A stretch of DNA of 64,000 bases from Streptomyces sp. MMBL 11-1 (lineage in GTDB: Bacteria; Actinomycetota; Actinomycetes; Streptomycetales; Streptomycetaceae): assembly GCF_028622875.1 (NCBI RefSeq), contig NZ_CP117709.1, positions 4,405,001 through 4,469,000 on the forward strand, read 5' to 3'. The notes under the pieces are model-generated. The model was not told where the DNA came from. It made no database searches and saw only the letters and a list, made by a program, of their open reading frames with translations. Below, piece by piece: positions 34,553 through 43,122 of the stretch. The stretch's first letter is position 1; every line of letters begins with the position of its first letter. Made by a program: the position numbers and the translations under genes.

Positions 34553-36379
34553 ATGACTGCGGGTTTCGAGGGACGTGTGATCGACGGGCGCTTCGAACTG
34601 CTGGAGCGGCTCGGCGGCGGCGGAATGGGGCTGGTGTGGCGGGCGCGCGACGTCGTCCTGCACCGGGACGTGGCGCTGAAGGAGGTGCGGCCGCCGGATC
34701 CGGAGTTGCTGCGGTTGCGTCCCGATGCGGCGGAGATGCTGCACAAGCGTGTGCTGCGGGAGGCCGTCTCGCTGGCCCGGATCAGCCACCCCAACGTGGT
34801 GACGATCCACCACATCGTGAGTTCGGCGGAGGTGGCGCACCCCTGGCTGGTGATGGAGCTGATCTCCGGCGGCTCGCTCCAGGACCGGCTGGAACGCGGG
34901 CCGTGCACACCCGCCGAGACGGCGCGGCTGGGCCGGGGCGTGCTGGCAGGCCTGCGGGCCGCCCACGGCGCGGGCATCCTGCACCGCGACGTGAAGCCCG
35001 GCAACGTACTGATGCGCGCCGATGGCACGCCCCTGCTCACGGACTTCGGTATCGCCGCCGTGCGCGAGGCCACCAGCCTCACCAACACCGGCGAACTCAT
35101 CGGCTCACCCGACTACATGGCCCCGGAGCGGCTGCGGGGCCGTGACGACGACCCGTCGTCCGACCTGTGGTCCCTGGCGATGATGCTGTACGTCGCGGTC
35201 GAGGGCCACCACCCGATGCACCGTTCGTCGACCCTCGCCACGCTGGCCGCGATCCTGGAGGAGGACGTGCCGCCGCCCCGGCGGGCGGGCGCCCTCGGCC
35301 CCGTGCTGACGTCCGTCCTCATCAAGGACGTCGCCTCCCGGCCGGACGCGGAGTCCCTCGACCGTCTCCTCGCGCGAGCCGCCGGTGCCCGTGCCACGAC
35401 GGTCGTCGACGGCAGCGTCGCCGCGTCACCCGTGCGGGCCGGACCCGTGGAGGCCGCCGACGAGGCCCCGGCCCCGGACTCGTACACACCCACGGAGCCG
35501 GCCGCCCCCGCCCCCGCCCCCGCCGAAGCCGGTCCGCCCGCGAGCGACGCCGGCCACGACACCGCCGGGGCGGTGCGGGACGAACCCGGCCCGCCTGCGG
35601 CACCGGGCGGCCCCGGCACCGGCCCGTCACCGGACGGCGGGACCGACGGCGCGGGAGGCTCCCGTGCGGAGACGAGCCGGACGCCCGTGGACGGTCGGGG
35701 GGTTGCGGTCGCCGCCGGACGGTCACGCCGCCGGATCGTGCTCCCGGCGGTGCTGTTGGGCGCGTTGTTGACCGGGCTGCTGGCCTGGGAGTACGCCCCC
35801 ACCTTCGGCGGCGACGACAAGCCGTCCGCCGGGGCCCCGTCCACGCCTTCCGGGGCCCGCACGCCCACGTCCAGCCCGTCCAGCCCCACTCCCTCGCCCA
35901 CACCCACACGCAAAGAGGAAACCGATCTGCACACCCCCGCCGGTGCGCGGCGAGTCCTCAAGCAGCTGGAGGCGGTGACAGGGGGGACCAAGGTGTTCCC
36001 CATGTTCGACCTGCGGCCGGGTTACGCCTCGGGCCTCGTGCCCCTGGAGAAGGAGGTCGTGCCGGGAAAGAAGGTGTTCGACGCGTTCTCGTACAGGGAC
36101 GGCCAAGGCACTCTTCTGGGCAATGTGAGCATCATGAAGGAGGATCAGCGCCTGCTGGACCTCGACCGGGTCGACTGGAACGCCTTGCCCCGCCTTCGCC
36201 GCATCGCCGAGACCGAACTGGGCGTACTGAAGCCCGACCCCGATGACAGCTCCGTCGTTTTCGACTGGTACCTGGGGCAGGAGGCGATGCTGATCCGCGC
36301 CAACGGCGCATACGGGACCGACGGGCTGCTCGTCGCCTCCTTCGACGGGAAGATCATCCGGCGCAACAAGGCGGACTGA
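34553..36379 (+). CDS. Receptor Ser/Thr protein kinase
   Basis: 608 aa. Kinase domain at about 14-275: ERLGGGGMGLVWRA, Lys43, Glu70 region, HRDVKPGNVL at 144-153, TDFGIAA at 163-169, SPDYMAPE. A long Ala/Pro/Gly linker follows, then one membrane helix (IVLPAVLLGALLTGLLAW, about 395-412), and a 130-aa outer domain after a Thr/Ser/Pro stalk. The outer domain (LKQLEAVTGGTKVFPMFDLRP ... VVFDWYLGQEAMLIRANG) has no PASTA motif and is unlike that of the 7964 kinase, so the two sense different cues. Confidence 0.9.
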   Translation: MTAGFEGRVIDGRFELLERLGGGGMGLVWRARDVVLHRDVALKEVRPPDPELLRLRPDAAEMLHKRVLREAVSLARISHPNVVTIHHIVSSAEVAHPWLVMELISGGSLQDRLERGPCTPAETARLGRGVLAGLRAAHGAGILHRDVKPGNVLMRADGTPLLTDFGIAAVREATSLTNTGELIGSPDYMAPERLRGRDDDPSSDLWSLAMMLYVAVEGHHPMHRSSTLATLAAILEEDVPPPRRAGALGPVLTSVLIKDVASRPDAESLDRLLARAAGARATTVVDGSVAASPVRAGPVEAADEAPAPDSYTPTEPAAPAPAPAEAGPPASDAGHDTAGAVRDEPGPPAAPGGPGTGPSPDGGTDGAGGSRAETSRTPVDGRGVAVAAGRSRRRIVLPAVLLGALLTGLLAWEYAPTFGGDDKPSAGAPSTPSGARTPTSSPSSPTPSPTPTRKEETDLHTPAGARRVLKQLEAVTGGTKVFPMFDLRPGYASGLVPLEKEVVPGKKVFDAFSYRDGQGTLLGNVSIMKEDQRLLDLDRVDWNALPRLRRIAETELGVLKPDPDDSSVVFDWYLGQEAMLIRANGAYGTDGLLVASFDGKIIRRNKAD

Positions 36380-36433
36380 CGCGGCGGCGCCTCCGACGAT
36401 CAGGAGCAGTCACTGGGGCCGGCCGATCAGGAG

Positions 36434-36466
36434 GCCCCACCGTGCGGGTGCGTGGCACGGTGGGGC
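36434..36466. terminator. Hairpin between kinase and DUF397 genes
   Basis: GCCCCACCGTGC, 9-nt loop, GCACGGTGGGGC: perfect 12-bp stem between convergent genes. A near copy lies at 36720-36746, part of the DUF397 duplication. Confidence 0.85.
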
Positions 36467-36486
36467 GGCAGCCCTGGGCCGGTTCG

Positions 36487-36696
36487 TCAGACGGTGTCGA
36501 ACTTCCCGTCCCGGACGGCCGCAACGAATGCCGAGAACGCGGCGACGGGGACGTTGGCCACGGGGCCGCCCGCGACCTTGGAGTCGCGGACCGGGACGAT
36601 GCCGCGCGTGGCGGCGAGGTTGGCGGCGACCTCGACGCAGGCGCCGCCGTTCGAGCTGTACGAGGACGTGTACCAACGAGGGGATTCGTTCGTCAT
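36487..36696 (-). CDS. DUF397 protein, copy B
   Basis: 69 aa from ATG 36696. The family pattern is complete: WYTSSYSSNGGACVEVA, VPVRDSKVAGGPV, AFSAFVAAVRDG. DUF397 proteins pair with DUF5753-type XRE regulators in Streptomyces development and antibiotic control, often counteracting the regulator. This is the downstream member of a tandem duplicate, sharing a 67-bp identical stretch with copy A. Confidence 0.9.
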   Translation of the reverse strand: MTNESPRWYTSSYSSNGGACVEVAANLAATRGIVPVRDSKVAGGPVANVPVAAFSAFVAAVRDGKFDTV

Positions 36697-36719
36697 GGGG
36701 TGTCCTTTCGTGGCAGGAA

Positions 36720-36746
36720 GCCCCACCATGCGTGGCACGGTGGGGC
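36720..36746 (-). terminator. Hairpin between the two DUF397 genes
   Basis: GCCCCACCATGC, loop GTG, GCACGGTGGGGC, one mismatch. Copy of the 36434-36466 hairpin, 36 nt before the copy A stop on the coding strand's 3' side. It may lower expression of copy B. Confidence 0.7.
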
Positions 36747-36763
36747 GGTGCTTGCTCGGCCCG

Positions 36764-36970
36764 TCAGACGGCGTCGAGCGTTCCGGCCTGTACGCCGGCG
36801 ACGAAGGTGGAGAACGCGTCGGCGGGGAAGCTCAGTACGGGGCCGCCCGCGACCTTGGAGTCGCGGACCGGGACGATGCCGCGCGTGGCGGCGAGGTTGG
36901 CGGCCACCTCGATGCAGTTGCCGCCGTTCGAGCTGTACGAGGACTTGAACCAACGAGGGGATTCGGTCAT
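36764..36970 (-). CDS. DUF397 protein, copy A
   Basis: 68 aa. WFKSSYSSNGGNCIEVA, VPVRDSKVAGGPV and AFSTFVAGVQAG place it in DUF397. The ATG shares its A with the TGA stop of the XRE gene (TGATG), so translation is coupled. Directly paired with the regulator encoded upstream. Confidence 0.92.
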   Translation of the reverse strand: MTESPRWFKSSYSSNGGNCIEVAANLAATRGIVPVRDSKVAGGPVLSFPADAFSTFVAGVQAGTLDAV

Positions 36971-37809
36971 CACGGGGTGCCCTTTCGCAACTGGCTGATC
37001 TTGGCCACAGACGCCGCCTTCGACAGCGCCTCGCCCTGGAGTTGATGGTAGGCCGTGAGCATGGGCACTACGAACGAACTTTCGCGCTCGACATGCCCCT
37101 GTGCCTGTGATTCGGCATACGCGACGATGGACCGGTCCGACATAGTCAGCAGGTTGACCGGCAGGTCAAACGCCCTCCGTGCACCCAGGCTGAACGGTGC
37201 TACCTGGATGATCCAGTTGGGCAGCGCCGCCATCTCCTCCAGCCGCTCAAGCTGAGGCCCCATGACCTCCGGGCCGCCGACCGCTTGGTGGAGACAGCTC
37301 TCGTCCATGACGACGAACACCATCGGCGGGCGTGACCGCACGAGCGCCGCCTGCCGCTCCGCCAGGACCGAGACGCGCTCGTCGGCCTGTTCGGCGGTGA
37401 TGGACCCGCGCTCCACGTCTCCGTACGCCACAGTCCGCGCGTACTCCGGGGTCTGCAACAGCCCCGGGATGAGGCCGACCTCGAACAGCCTGATCTCCAC
37501 CGCCCGGCCCTCGTACCCGACGTACTCCGGGAAGCCCTCCAGCAGCGAGCCGTTCCGCAGCTCGGCCCACTCGCGCTCGAACGAGTCGGCCGTGCCGGTC
37601 GTACCGAACGCCTGATCAGACCTACGCGAAAACCGCAGGGTTGGCGGTTTGCGAGCAGTTTCCACGGCCGAGACGTGCTGGCTTGAGTACCCGATGCGCG
37701 GGGCCAGACCCTCCTGGCTCCACCCCCGCGCCTCCCGGAACCGCCGGATGCGGGCACCGTAAGCCGCCTGCGGGCTGCTGCCAGGATTCAGATCCTTGCG
37801 ATTGACCAC
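36970..37809 (-). CDS. XRE-family regulator with DUF5753 domain
   Basis: 279 aa from GTG 37809 with GGAGGGG 7 nt upstream; the ATG frame start at 37860 has no site. The helix-turn-helix covers about residues 15-60 (YGARIRRFREARGWSQEGLA, RIGYSSQHVSAVETARKPP). The DUF5753 domain follows, with VGLIPGLLQTPEYARTV, MDESCLHQAVGG and the end motif TAYHQLQGEALS. Such regulators work with DUF397 partners. Divergent from the 37916 gene across a dyad. Confidence 0.93.
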   Translation of the reverse strand: MVNRKDLNPGSSPQAAYGARIRRFREARGWSQEGLAPRIGYSSQHVSAVETARKPPTLRFSRRSDQAFGTTGTADSFEREWAELRNGSLLEGFPEYVGYEGRAVEIRLFEVGLIPGLLQTPEYARTVAYGDVERGSITAEQADERVSVLAERQAALVRSRPPMVFVVMDESCLHQAVGGPEVMGPQLERLEEMAALPNWIIQVAPFSLGARRAFDLPVNLLTMSDRSIVAYAESQAQGHVERESSFVVPMLTAYHQLQGEALSKAASVAKISQLRKGTP

Positions 37810-37839
37810 GCTGAAACCCCTCCCCTTCCTTCTTTTTCC

Positions 37840-37865
37840 GCTAGTTGAAGGGTTCTTCACGCTAG
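37840..37865. promoter_or_regulatory. Dyad in the XRE/37916 divergent gap
   Basis: TGAAG-GGTT-CTTCA (37846-37859) nested between two direct GCTAG boxes (37840-37844 and 37861-37865), in an AT-richer patch. A likely operator for the XRE regulator. Confidence 0.45.
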
Positions 37866-37915
37866 GCCACTCTGAGGCCCCCCGGTAGTCAAACAGCTAC
37901 GGAGAGGAGCGATAG

Positions 37916-38185
37916 GTGTACGGCGAGAACGCGCGTCCGAATACCCCGGAGTCTCCTGGTGCCACGGTGCTCCCGGCCCCCGGCACCCTCATGGTGGACA
38001 CCAGTCGCGGAAATCGCGTGGGCGAGTTCCGTGGCGTCGCCAGCCTCTACTGGTCCCTCCGCCCCGTCGGCGGCGGCATCGAATGGGAGGTCGAGCCCCG
38101 TCACGTACGCCCCGCGCTTCCCATAGAGCAGCTCCGTGCCCGTACCGCGCGGGCCAACGCCCGGAGCCGGGGCGAGGTGTTGTGA
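37916..38185 (+). CDS. Small conserved Streptomyces protein (LRPxGGGxEWE type)
   Basis: 89 aa from a GTG with GGAGAGGAG upstream. The core VDTSRGNRVGEFRGVASLYWSLRPVGGGIEWEVEP matches a widespread small actinomycete family, also seen at 51383 in this window (GFVVDARDGRVGRVTGRAG ... LRPPGGGPEWECPP). The fold looks like a small beta-barrel. Function is unknown. Divergent from the XRE regulator. Confidence 0.7.
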   Translation: MYGENARPNTPESPGATVLPAPGTLMVDTSRGNRVGEFRGVASLYWSLRPVGGGIEWEVEPRHVRPALPIEQLRARTARANARSRGEVL

Positions 38186-38237
38186 GCGCCCCCGCCCGGT
38201 CACGGGTCCGGCTCGCGGGAACCGGCGAGCGTGCCGC

Positions 38238-38621
38238 GTGACGCGCACGGGGTACGCCGCCGAGGTCACCGTGACGGACGGGCAGTGGTTCGCCTCGCTC
38301 GGCGGTGTGACCGTACGGAACCGGCGGCTGGCACTCCTGTGGCTGCGGGGGCAGGCGCTCCGCCTGGCCGACGGGCACGGGGGCGGGCAGCCGAGGCCGC
38401 CCGGCCCGCTGGGGCCGCCGCCCGGTGACGTGCGGCCGGTCCGCTTCCACGGGTTCGACGCCCCGCTGGGGTTGCGGGCCTGGGCGACCGACCGTCAGCG
38501 CCAGGACGACGCGATACGGGCCCTGGAAGCAGGTTTTCCCTTGCTGTTCACCGTGGTTGACCCGGCGGTCGGGCTGAGCCTGACCCTCTCGGGGTGGCGC
38601 GGTTCCCTCACCGATCTTTAG
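38238..38621 (+). CDS. Uncharacterised protein
   Basis: 127 aa from a probable GTG at 38238; an earlier in-frame ATG at 38136 lies inside the previous gene. The sequence begins VTRTGYAAEVTVTDGQWFAS and ends FTVVDPAVGLSLTLSGWRGSL, with a Gly/Pro-rich middle. It is probably a small alpha/beta protein. I recognise no family. Part of the 37916-39522 group of small same-strand genes. Confidence 0.55.
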   Translation: MTRTGYAAEVTVTDGQWFASLGGVTVRNRRLALLWLRGQALRLADGHGGGQPRPPGPLGPPPGDVRPVRFHGFDAPLGLRAWATDRQRQDDAIRALEAGFPLLFTVVDPAVGLSLTLSGWRGSLTDL

Positions 38622-38644
38622 GCCCGCCGACAGGAGAGACCGAC

Positions 38645-39070
38645 GTGCTGCAATGCACCGCCGTGACCCAGGCTCCTCCCGGTGACGTTCCGGACGCCCC
38701 CGCCGCCGTGGACGGTGGGCCTGACAGCCCTCCGGACGCTGTCACCCCGAACCACCTCCCCTTCCTCCTCTGCGAACTCGGCGAGCACGACGACGCCTTC
38801 CCCGAGCACGCCGCCTACCTCCGGTCGGCAGGGCCGTCGAGCGCTCCGGCTCTGTGGTTCTTCTGGACCGGTGCGGGCCTGCAACGCGTCAACCGGGTGG
38901 ACACCGTGCCGTGGTGCCCGGCCGTTCTCCGCCACCTCGGTACCGGCGTCGTACAGCGGTGCGCGTTCTTCGACCGCCATCCCCCGCCCCACTCGTGGAG
39001 CGTGACGGACCCGCTGGGCGACCTGATCGCCGAGCGGCTCCTGTCCGGCGACGGGCCCGACACCTCATGA
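38645..39070 (+). CDS. Uncharacterised protein, tandem paralogue 1
   Basis: 141 aa from GTG 38645 with AGGAGAG upstream. Conserved pattern LLCELGEHDDAFPEHAAYLR, ALWFFWTGAG, RVDTVPWCPAVL, CAFFDRHPPPHSWSVTDP. The next gene repeats the pattern. The His/Cys/Asp positions shared by both (CELGE, PWCP, HSW.VTDP) could bind metal. Overlaps the next gene at ATGA. Confidence 0.6.
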   Translation: MLQCTAVTQAPPGDVPDAPAAVDGGPDSPPDAVTPNHLPFLLCELGEHDDAFPEHAAYLRSAGPSSAPALWFFWTGAGLQRVNRVDTVPWCPAVLRHLGTGVVQRCAFFDRHPPPHSWSVTDPLGDLIAERLLSGDGPDTS

Positions 39071-39522
39071 GGCCGGTCTCGACCGTGCACCAGTGCACCG
39101 CTGTCGCCCTGCTGAAGCCCCCGGGTTTCCTTCTCGCCCTCTCGGCCCCCGGACATCGCCCGGAACCCGGGCACGTGCTCTGCGAGCTGGGCGAGGACCA
39201 TGAAGACGGCCACGGCGACCACCGTGACGGTGACCACGGTGCCGACCACGACGCAGAGCACGCGGCGATGCTGTGGGACGAGGGCGGACGGCCCGGGAGC
39301 GCCGTCTGGGTTCGGTGGAGCGTGGAGCGGACGCGCTTGGATTCGCTCCCGTGGTGCCCTGTGCGCGATGCGCGGAAGGAGGCCTGCGAGCTGTTCGCCG
39401 GGCACCGGTCCGAGCACAGCTGGCGCGTCACGGACCCCACCGATGAGGCGATCACCCGGGCCCTCGCCGCGCGGCATCCCCATCTCTTCCCCGAGTACAG
39501 GGACGGGGGCGGGACGGCGTGA
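39067..39522 (+). CDS. Uncharacterised protein, tandem paralogue 2
   Basis: 151 aa. Shares CELGE, the EHAAMLW segment, a WxRW strand, LPWCPVRD, FAGHRSEHSWRVTDP with the preceding protein. An inserted His/Asp/Glu-rich run (EDHEDGHGDHRDGDHGADHD) sits in the loop after CELGE and could hold metal ions. Translation is coupled to the preceding gene. Confidence 0.6.
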   Translation: MRPVSTVHQCTAVALLKPPGFLLALSAPGHRPEPGHVLCELGEDHEDGHGDHRDGDHGADHDAEHAAMLWDEGGRPGSAVWVRWSVERTRLDSLPWCPVRDARKEACELFAGHRSEHSWRVTDPTDEAITRALAARHPHLFPEYRDGGGTA

Positions 39523-39753
39523 CCCTCACCGGCCGCTGGCCGCTGGCCGCTGGCCTCCGGCCTCCGGCCTTTGAGCCGGATCACGGTCGCCCCAGGCGCG
39601 GGCCGGGCCCCGGCCGCCGGTGTGGATGGGGCGGTCGCGACGGTCGTCGCCGCAACCATGCCCCGAGGCCTTGGACCGTGGCCACCCCGGATCAGCTCGC
39701 CGGGGTGCCGGTCCACGTCGGCCGACCGCCGCCGAGGCCCTGGCCCGCTCCCT

Positions 39754-40347
39754 TCACCCTGCTGTCGTCCGGTCGGTCCCGTCCGGCCGCCGTGACGACC
39801 TGGACCCGCTTCCCCACGCGTCGGCCGCCACGACCAGGCACACGGCCACCAGGACCACGTTCTTGACCACGTACTGCCCTTCCATGGTCGGCGCGGGGGA
39901 GTGGGGCTGCCACATCGCGTCGGGGAGGAGGAAGAGGGTCGAGAAGACCCCGCCCATGTGGAGGAAGAACGCGACGAGGGCGGGACGCAGCAGGCGTCCG
40001 CCGACGATCAGGCCGATGCCGATGGCCGTCTCCAGGGCCGCGAGGGAGAGCAGCAGCACCGTCTCCGGTACGAGACCCAGGGTCATCTTCGTGGCCGCGT
40101 CCACGGCCATCTGCTCCGCAGGGCTGGCCGAGGGGAACAGCTTCAGGACGCCGAAGCCGAGGAAGACGATCCCGACCGTCAGCCTCAGCAGGGCCAGGGA
40201 GTGGCTGCTGACGTGGTCGGCCAGCCGTCGAAGGGCGCGCGCGCCGGCTGCCGCCGGACGTTCGCGTCCGAACTCCGGCTCGTGGGAAGGGGGTTCAGTA
40301 GCGCTGCCGGGCGGGGGGAGGCTCGGCTCGGCGGTGTGGCTCCTCAT
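39754..40347 (-). CDS. DoxX-like small membrane protein
   Basis: 197 aa. A Pro-rich N-terminus is followed by four helices: LALLRLTVGIVFLGFGVLKL, MTLGLVPETVLLLSLAALE / TAIGIGLIVGG, LRPALVAFFLHMGGVFSTLF and YVVKNVVLVAVCLVVAADA. This is the DoxX-like layout (RLxxGxxFxxxGxxKL near the start and a KN before the last helix). The family acts in membrane redox or thiol stress. A possible small gene (40523-40648) and a DasR-type site lie upstream on the same strand. Confidence 0.75.
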   Translation of the reverse strand: MRSHTAEPSLPPPGSATEPPSHEPEFGRERPAAAGARALRRLADHVSSHSLALLRLTVGIVFLGFGVLKLFPSASPAEQMAVDAATKMTLGLVPETVLLLSLAALETAIGIGLIVGGRLLRPALVAFFLHMGGVFSTLFLLPDAMWQPHSPAPTMEGQYVVKNVVLVAVCLVVAADAWGSGSRSSRRPDGTDRTTAG

Positions 40348-40522
40348 GTGCGATCTCCCGCTGTGTCCGTGGGGGTGGGAAAGCGTGCATGGGCGGTCCG
40401 CGCGGGTACGCGGGCGCCTGTGGGGCGTTTGCGGGAAGCGTCGACTCTGTCGCTTCGGCGCACGGAGTGACGGGGCTTCTCGCTCGGGCCCGTCGTCCTG
40501 AAGCTGGTGGTCAGCCTGTTGG

Positions 40523-40648
40523 TCAGCCGTTGGCGGCGATCCGGGCGTGTGGCACGCCGACGGTGATGCGGCGGCTGCCGCCTGCGGCGCGCGGCGTCCG
40601 GCCGTCCTCCGTCCCCAGCTCTGCGGCCGGCGCTCTCTGGCTGCTCAT
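40523..40648 (-). CDS. Possible small protein of 41 aa
   Basis: Too short for most gene finders. ATG 40648 with GGAG 6 nt upstream; reads MSSQRAPAAELGTEDG ... RRITVGVPHARIAANG, then TGA. GC-biased third positions and the good ribosome-binding site favour coding. No family is recognised. It lies upstream of the DoxX-like gene and downstream of the DasR-type palindrome on the same strand. Confidence 0.4.
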   Translation of the reverse strand: MSSQRAPAAELGTEDGRTPRAAGGSRRITVGVPHARIAANG

Positions 40649-40793
40649 GGGTTCTCCTCGGCTGGCGTGTCAGGAGGATCAGGAGGATCCGGAGGATCTG
40701 GGCGGTGTGGATGGGAGGGGGGAACGCGCCTGGCCGGGTACATGGGCGAGGCAGGGGCGGCGTGTGAACACCGCCGCCGACTGCCTCTCACTG

Positions 40794-40809
40794 CTTGGTC
40801 TAGACCATA
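40794..40809. promoter_or_regulatory. DasR-responsive element (dre)-like palindrome
   Basis: CTTGGTCTAGACCATA, with the perfect core TGGTCTAGACCA. The consensus for the GlcNAc-sensing regulator DasR is ACTGGTCTAGACCAGT, and the same 12-bp core marks Streptomyces chitinase promoters. No chitin or amino-sugar gene flanks it. The nearest same-strand genes are the 41-aa frame and the DoxX-like gene. Confidence 0.65.
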
Positions 40810-41352
40810 CGGATGGGGGTCCGGAGGTCAAGAGGCTTATGGAGCGGCCTCTGCTGGAGGCAACGCGTTCGCGCCAAGTTGCATCAGGGGTACGTATGCG
40901 GGGCGCGCAGGCGCTGGGGGTCCGGTGATCGGCCGCGCGGGCGGCCGGGGCCTGCCGCGTCGGCGGGGCCGCCGCCCGGCTCACCGGCCCGGACGGACTC
41001 CGGCCCGCCCCTCGGCTGAGCAGCCTTGTTCCGTCGGCTCCGGCCCCGGTGGGCTCCGGGGGGCGCGTTCCGGGCCGTACTTCCACGGCCTCTTCGCGCC
41101 ATGCGGGCGCTCTGTCACCGGCTGAGCCCGTTACTCGCCGGCGCGCGGGACTTCACCGGTGATTCATCCGGCCGAAATTAGTCCCGCTGATTCCGGGAGA
41201 AAACTCTCATGCCCCGTACCGTGCGGCCGGGCAGTCGGCCGGGCAGTCGGTCGGACGGCCGACCGGGCACTAGCGGGTGCTAGGCGGGCATCCCGTCGGG
41301 CGCGTCCCTGACACGCGTCGGGGCCCGGAGCGCGTGCCGCCCCGAGCCCCTG

Positions 41353-41401
41353 CGTAGCCCGTAGTCCGTAGCCGGTAGCCCGTAGTCCGTAGTCCGTAGC
41401 C
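41353..41401. repeat. 7-bp tandem repeats
   Basis: Seven units of CGTAGYC (variants CGTAGCC, CGTAGTC, GGTAGCC) upstream of the 3' end of the GH1 gene. Non-coding simple repeat. Confidence 0.85.
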
Positions 41402-41467
41402 GGTCATCCGTGACGTGCGACCGGCAGCCGGTACCGGTTTCCGGCAATCAGCCGCCCCGCCCCCGGT

Positions 41468-42892
41468 TCAGCGCTCCAGCCCGCCCCGCGCGATCACCTC
41501 CGCGTACCAGCGCGCGCTGTCCTTCGCCGTGCGGCGCTGGGACGCGAAGTCGACGTGCACGATGCCGAACCGCTTGCTGTAGCCGTACGCCCACTCGAAG
41601 TTGTCCAGCAGCGACCACAGGAAGTACCCGCGTACGTCCACCCCGTCCGCGATCGCCCGGTGCACGGCCGCCAGGTGGGCGTCCAGGTACGCCACCCGCT
41701 CCGGGTCGTGGACCGCGCCCTCCGGGTCGGCGTAGTCGTCGTACGCCGCCCCGTTCTCCGTCACCAGCAGCGGAACGGCGGGGAGTTCGTCGCGGAGGCG
41801 GGCCAGCAGCTCGTAGAGGCCGTTCGCGTCGACCGGCCAGTCCATCGCGGTGCGCGGACCGGCCGCCGGGGTGAACGCCACATGCCGCTCCGCGCCCGCC
41901 CACGGGGACGGGGACTCCGACGCGCCCGCCGAAACCACGCTGGGGGAGTAGTAGTTGATGCCCAGCGAGTCGATCGGCGTCGACGTCACCTCCAGGTCGC
42001 CGTCCCTCACGAACGACCAGTCCGTCACCTCCGCCGTGTCCTCGACCAGGTCCTGCGGCAGCCGGCCGTGGAAGACCGGGTCCAGGAAGATCCGGTTCGC
42101 CACCGCGTCGATCCGGCGCACCGCGTCCCGGTCCGCCTCCGTGTCCGCCAGCGGGCGCAGCGCGTGCAGGTTCAGGGTGAGGGAGATCTCGGCGGTGTCC
42201 GGCAGGAGGCCGCGCAGGACGCGGGCGCCCGCGCCGTGCGCCAGGTTCAGGTGGTGGGCGGCGCGCAGGGCCGCGAGGTCGCTGGTCCGGCCGGGGGCGT
42301 GGACCCCGTTCCCGTACCCGAGAAACGCCGCGCACCAGGGCTCGTTGAGCGTCGTCCAGGTCTCCACCCGGTCGCCCAGCGCCCCGGCCACCAGGCCCGC
42401 GTACTCCGCGAACCGGTGCGCCGTGTCCCGCTCCGGCCAGCCGCCCGCGTCCTCCAGCTCCTGCGGCAGGTCCCAGTGGTAGAGCGTGGCGACCGGTCTG
42501 ACGCCGGCCGTCAGCAGCTCGTCCACCAGGCGGCGGTAGAAGTCCAGGCCGCGCTCCACGGCCGGGCCCCGGCCGGTCGGCTGGACCCGGGGCCAGGAGA
42601 CGGAGAACCGGTAGTCGGTGACGCCCAGTTCCTTCATCAGGCGTACGTCGTCCGGCATCCGGTGCAGATGGTCGGCGGCGATGTCGCCGGTGTCGCCGTT
42701 GCGCACCTTGCCGGGTGTCCGGCTGAAGGTGTCCCAGATGGACGGCGTACGGCCGTCCTCGGTGGCGCCGCCCTCGATCTGATAGGCGGCGGTGGCGGTA
42801 CCCCAGCGGAACGCGGTGGGGAAGCGGAGTTCCCCCACGGTCTCGGGGCGGGGCTCCGTGGAGTTCGCCGGACGGGCATCGACAGCGGTCAT
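41468..42892 (-). CDS. GH1 beta-glucosidase
   Basis: 474 aa from ATG 42892. Family 1 glycoside hydrolase: [15 protein letters not shown] at the N-terminus, acid/base Glu184 in TLNEPW, nucleophile Glu379 in LVTENGAAY, and [15 protein letters not shown] near the end. No signal peptide, so it cleaves imported oligosaccharides in the cytoplasm. It is the last gene of the binding protein / permease / permease / hydrolase operon, the same order as cebEFG-bglC. Divergent linkage to a GH81 glucanase suggests beta-1,3-gluco-oligosaccharides as substrates. Confidence 0.93.
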   Translation of the reverse strand: MTAVDARPANSTEPRPETVGELRFPTAFRWGTATAAYQIEGGATEDGRTPSIWDTFSRTPGKVRNGDTGDIAADHLHRMPDDVRLMKELGVTDYRFSVSWPRVQPTGRGPAVERGLDFYRRLVDELLTAGVRPVATLYHWDLPQELEDAGGWPERDTAHRFAEYAGLVAGALGDRVETWTTLNEPWCAAFLGYGNGVHAPGRTSDLAALRAAHHLNLAHGAGARVLRGLLPDTAEISLTLNLHALRPLADTEADRDAVRRIDAVANRIFLDPVFHGRLPQDLVEDTAEVTDWSFVRDGDLEVTSTPIDSLGINYYSPSVVSAGASESPSPWAGAERHVAFTPAAGPRTAMDWPVDANGLYELLARLRDELPAVPLLVTENGAAYDDYADPEGAVHDPERVAYLDAHLAAVHRAIADGVDVRGYFLWSLLDNFEWAYGYSKRFGIVHVDFASQRRTAKDSARWYAEVIARGGLER

Positions 42893-42983
42893 GAGACTGA
42901 CACTCCAGAGGTGAGGGAGGGGCGGGACGGGGGCCCGTGGAAGGGGCGGGGCAGAGTCCGAGTCCCGCAGGGCGGGGCGGGAA

Positions 42984-43067
42984 GGGCGGTTCCCGCAGGT
43001 GGTCCCCGCAGGGAGGTTCCGCAGGGCGGGCGAGGGAGGGCGGTCCCTGCAGGTGGTTCCCACAGGG
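42984..43067. repeat. 30-bp imperfect direct repeats
   Basis: GGGCGGTTCCCGCAGGTGGT-type units at 42984-43013 and 43038-43067, with further GCAGGG and GGTTCCC fragments to 43105. They fill the 230-bp gap between permease and beta-glucosidase genes and may form RNA hairpins that tune downstream expression. Confidence 0.7.
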
Positions 43068-43122
43068 GGTCCCGCAGGCGGTCCCCGCCGGGGGTTCCCG
43101 CGGGGCGCTGCGGCGTACGGCG

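Larger units (their letters stand above)
40349..41467. other. Gene-poor 1.1-kb region with a DasR-type site and repeats
   Basis: Apart from one possible 41-codon gene (40523-40648), the operator-like palindrome at 40794-40809 and the 7-bp repeats at 41353-41401, I see no supportable gene. Long open frames here have no ribosome-binding sites or family patterns. Confidence 0.5.

Noticed and set aside
36487..37809. XRE/DUF397 as a toxin-antitoxin system
   Set aside because: The arrangement and domains match the regulator/antagonist modules common in Streptomyces; no toxin fold is seen.
41210..41284. 24-codon frame with a fair ribosome-binding site
   Set aside because: It is made of GCCGGGCAGTCGG-type repeats, has no conserved features and is too short to support.
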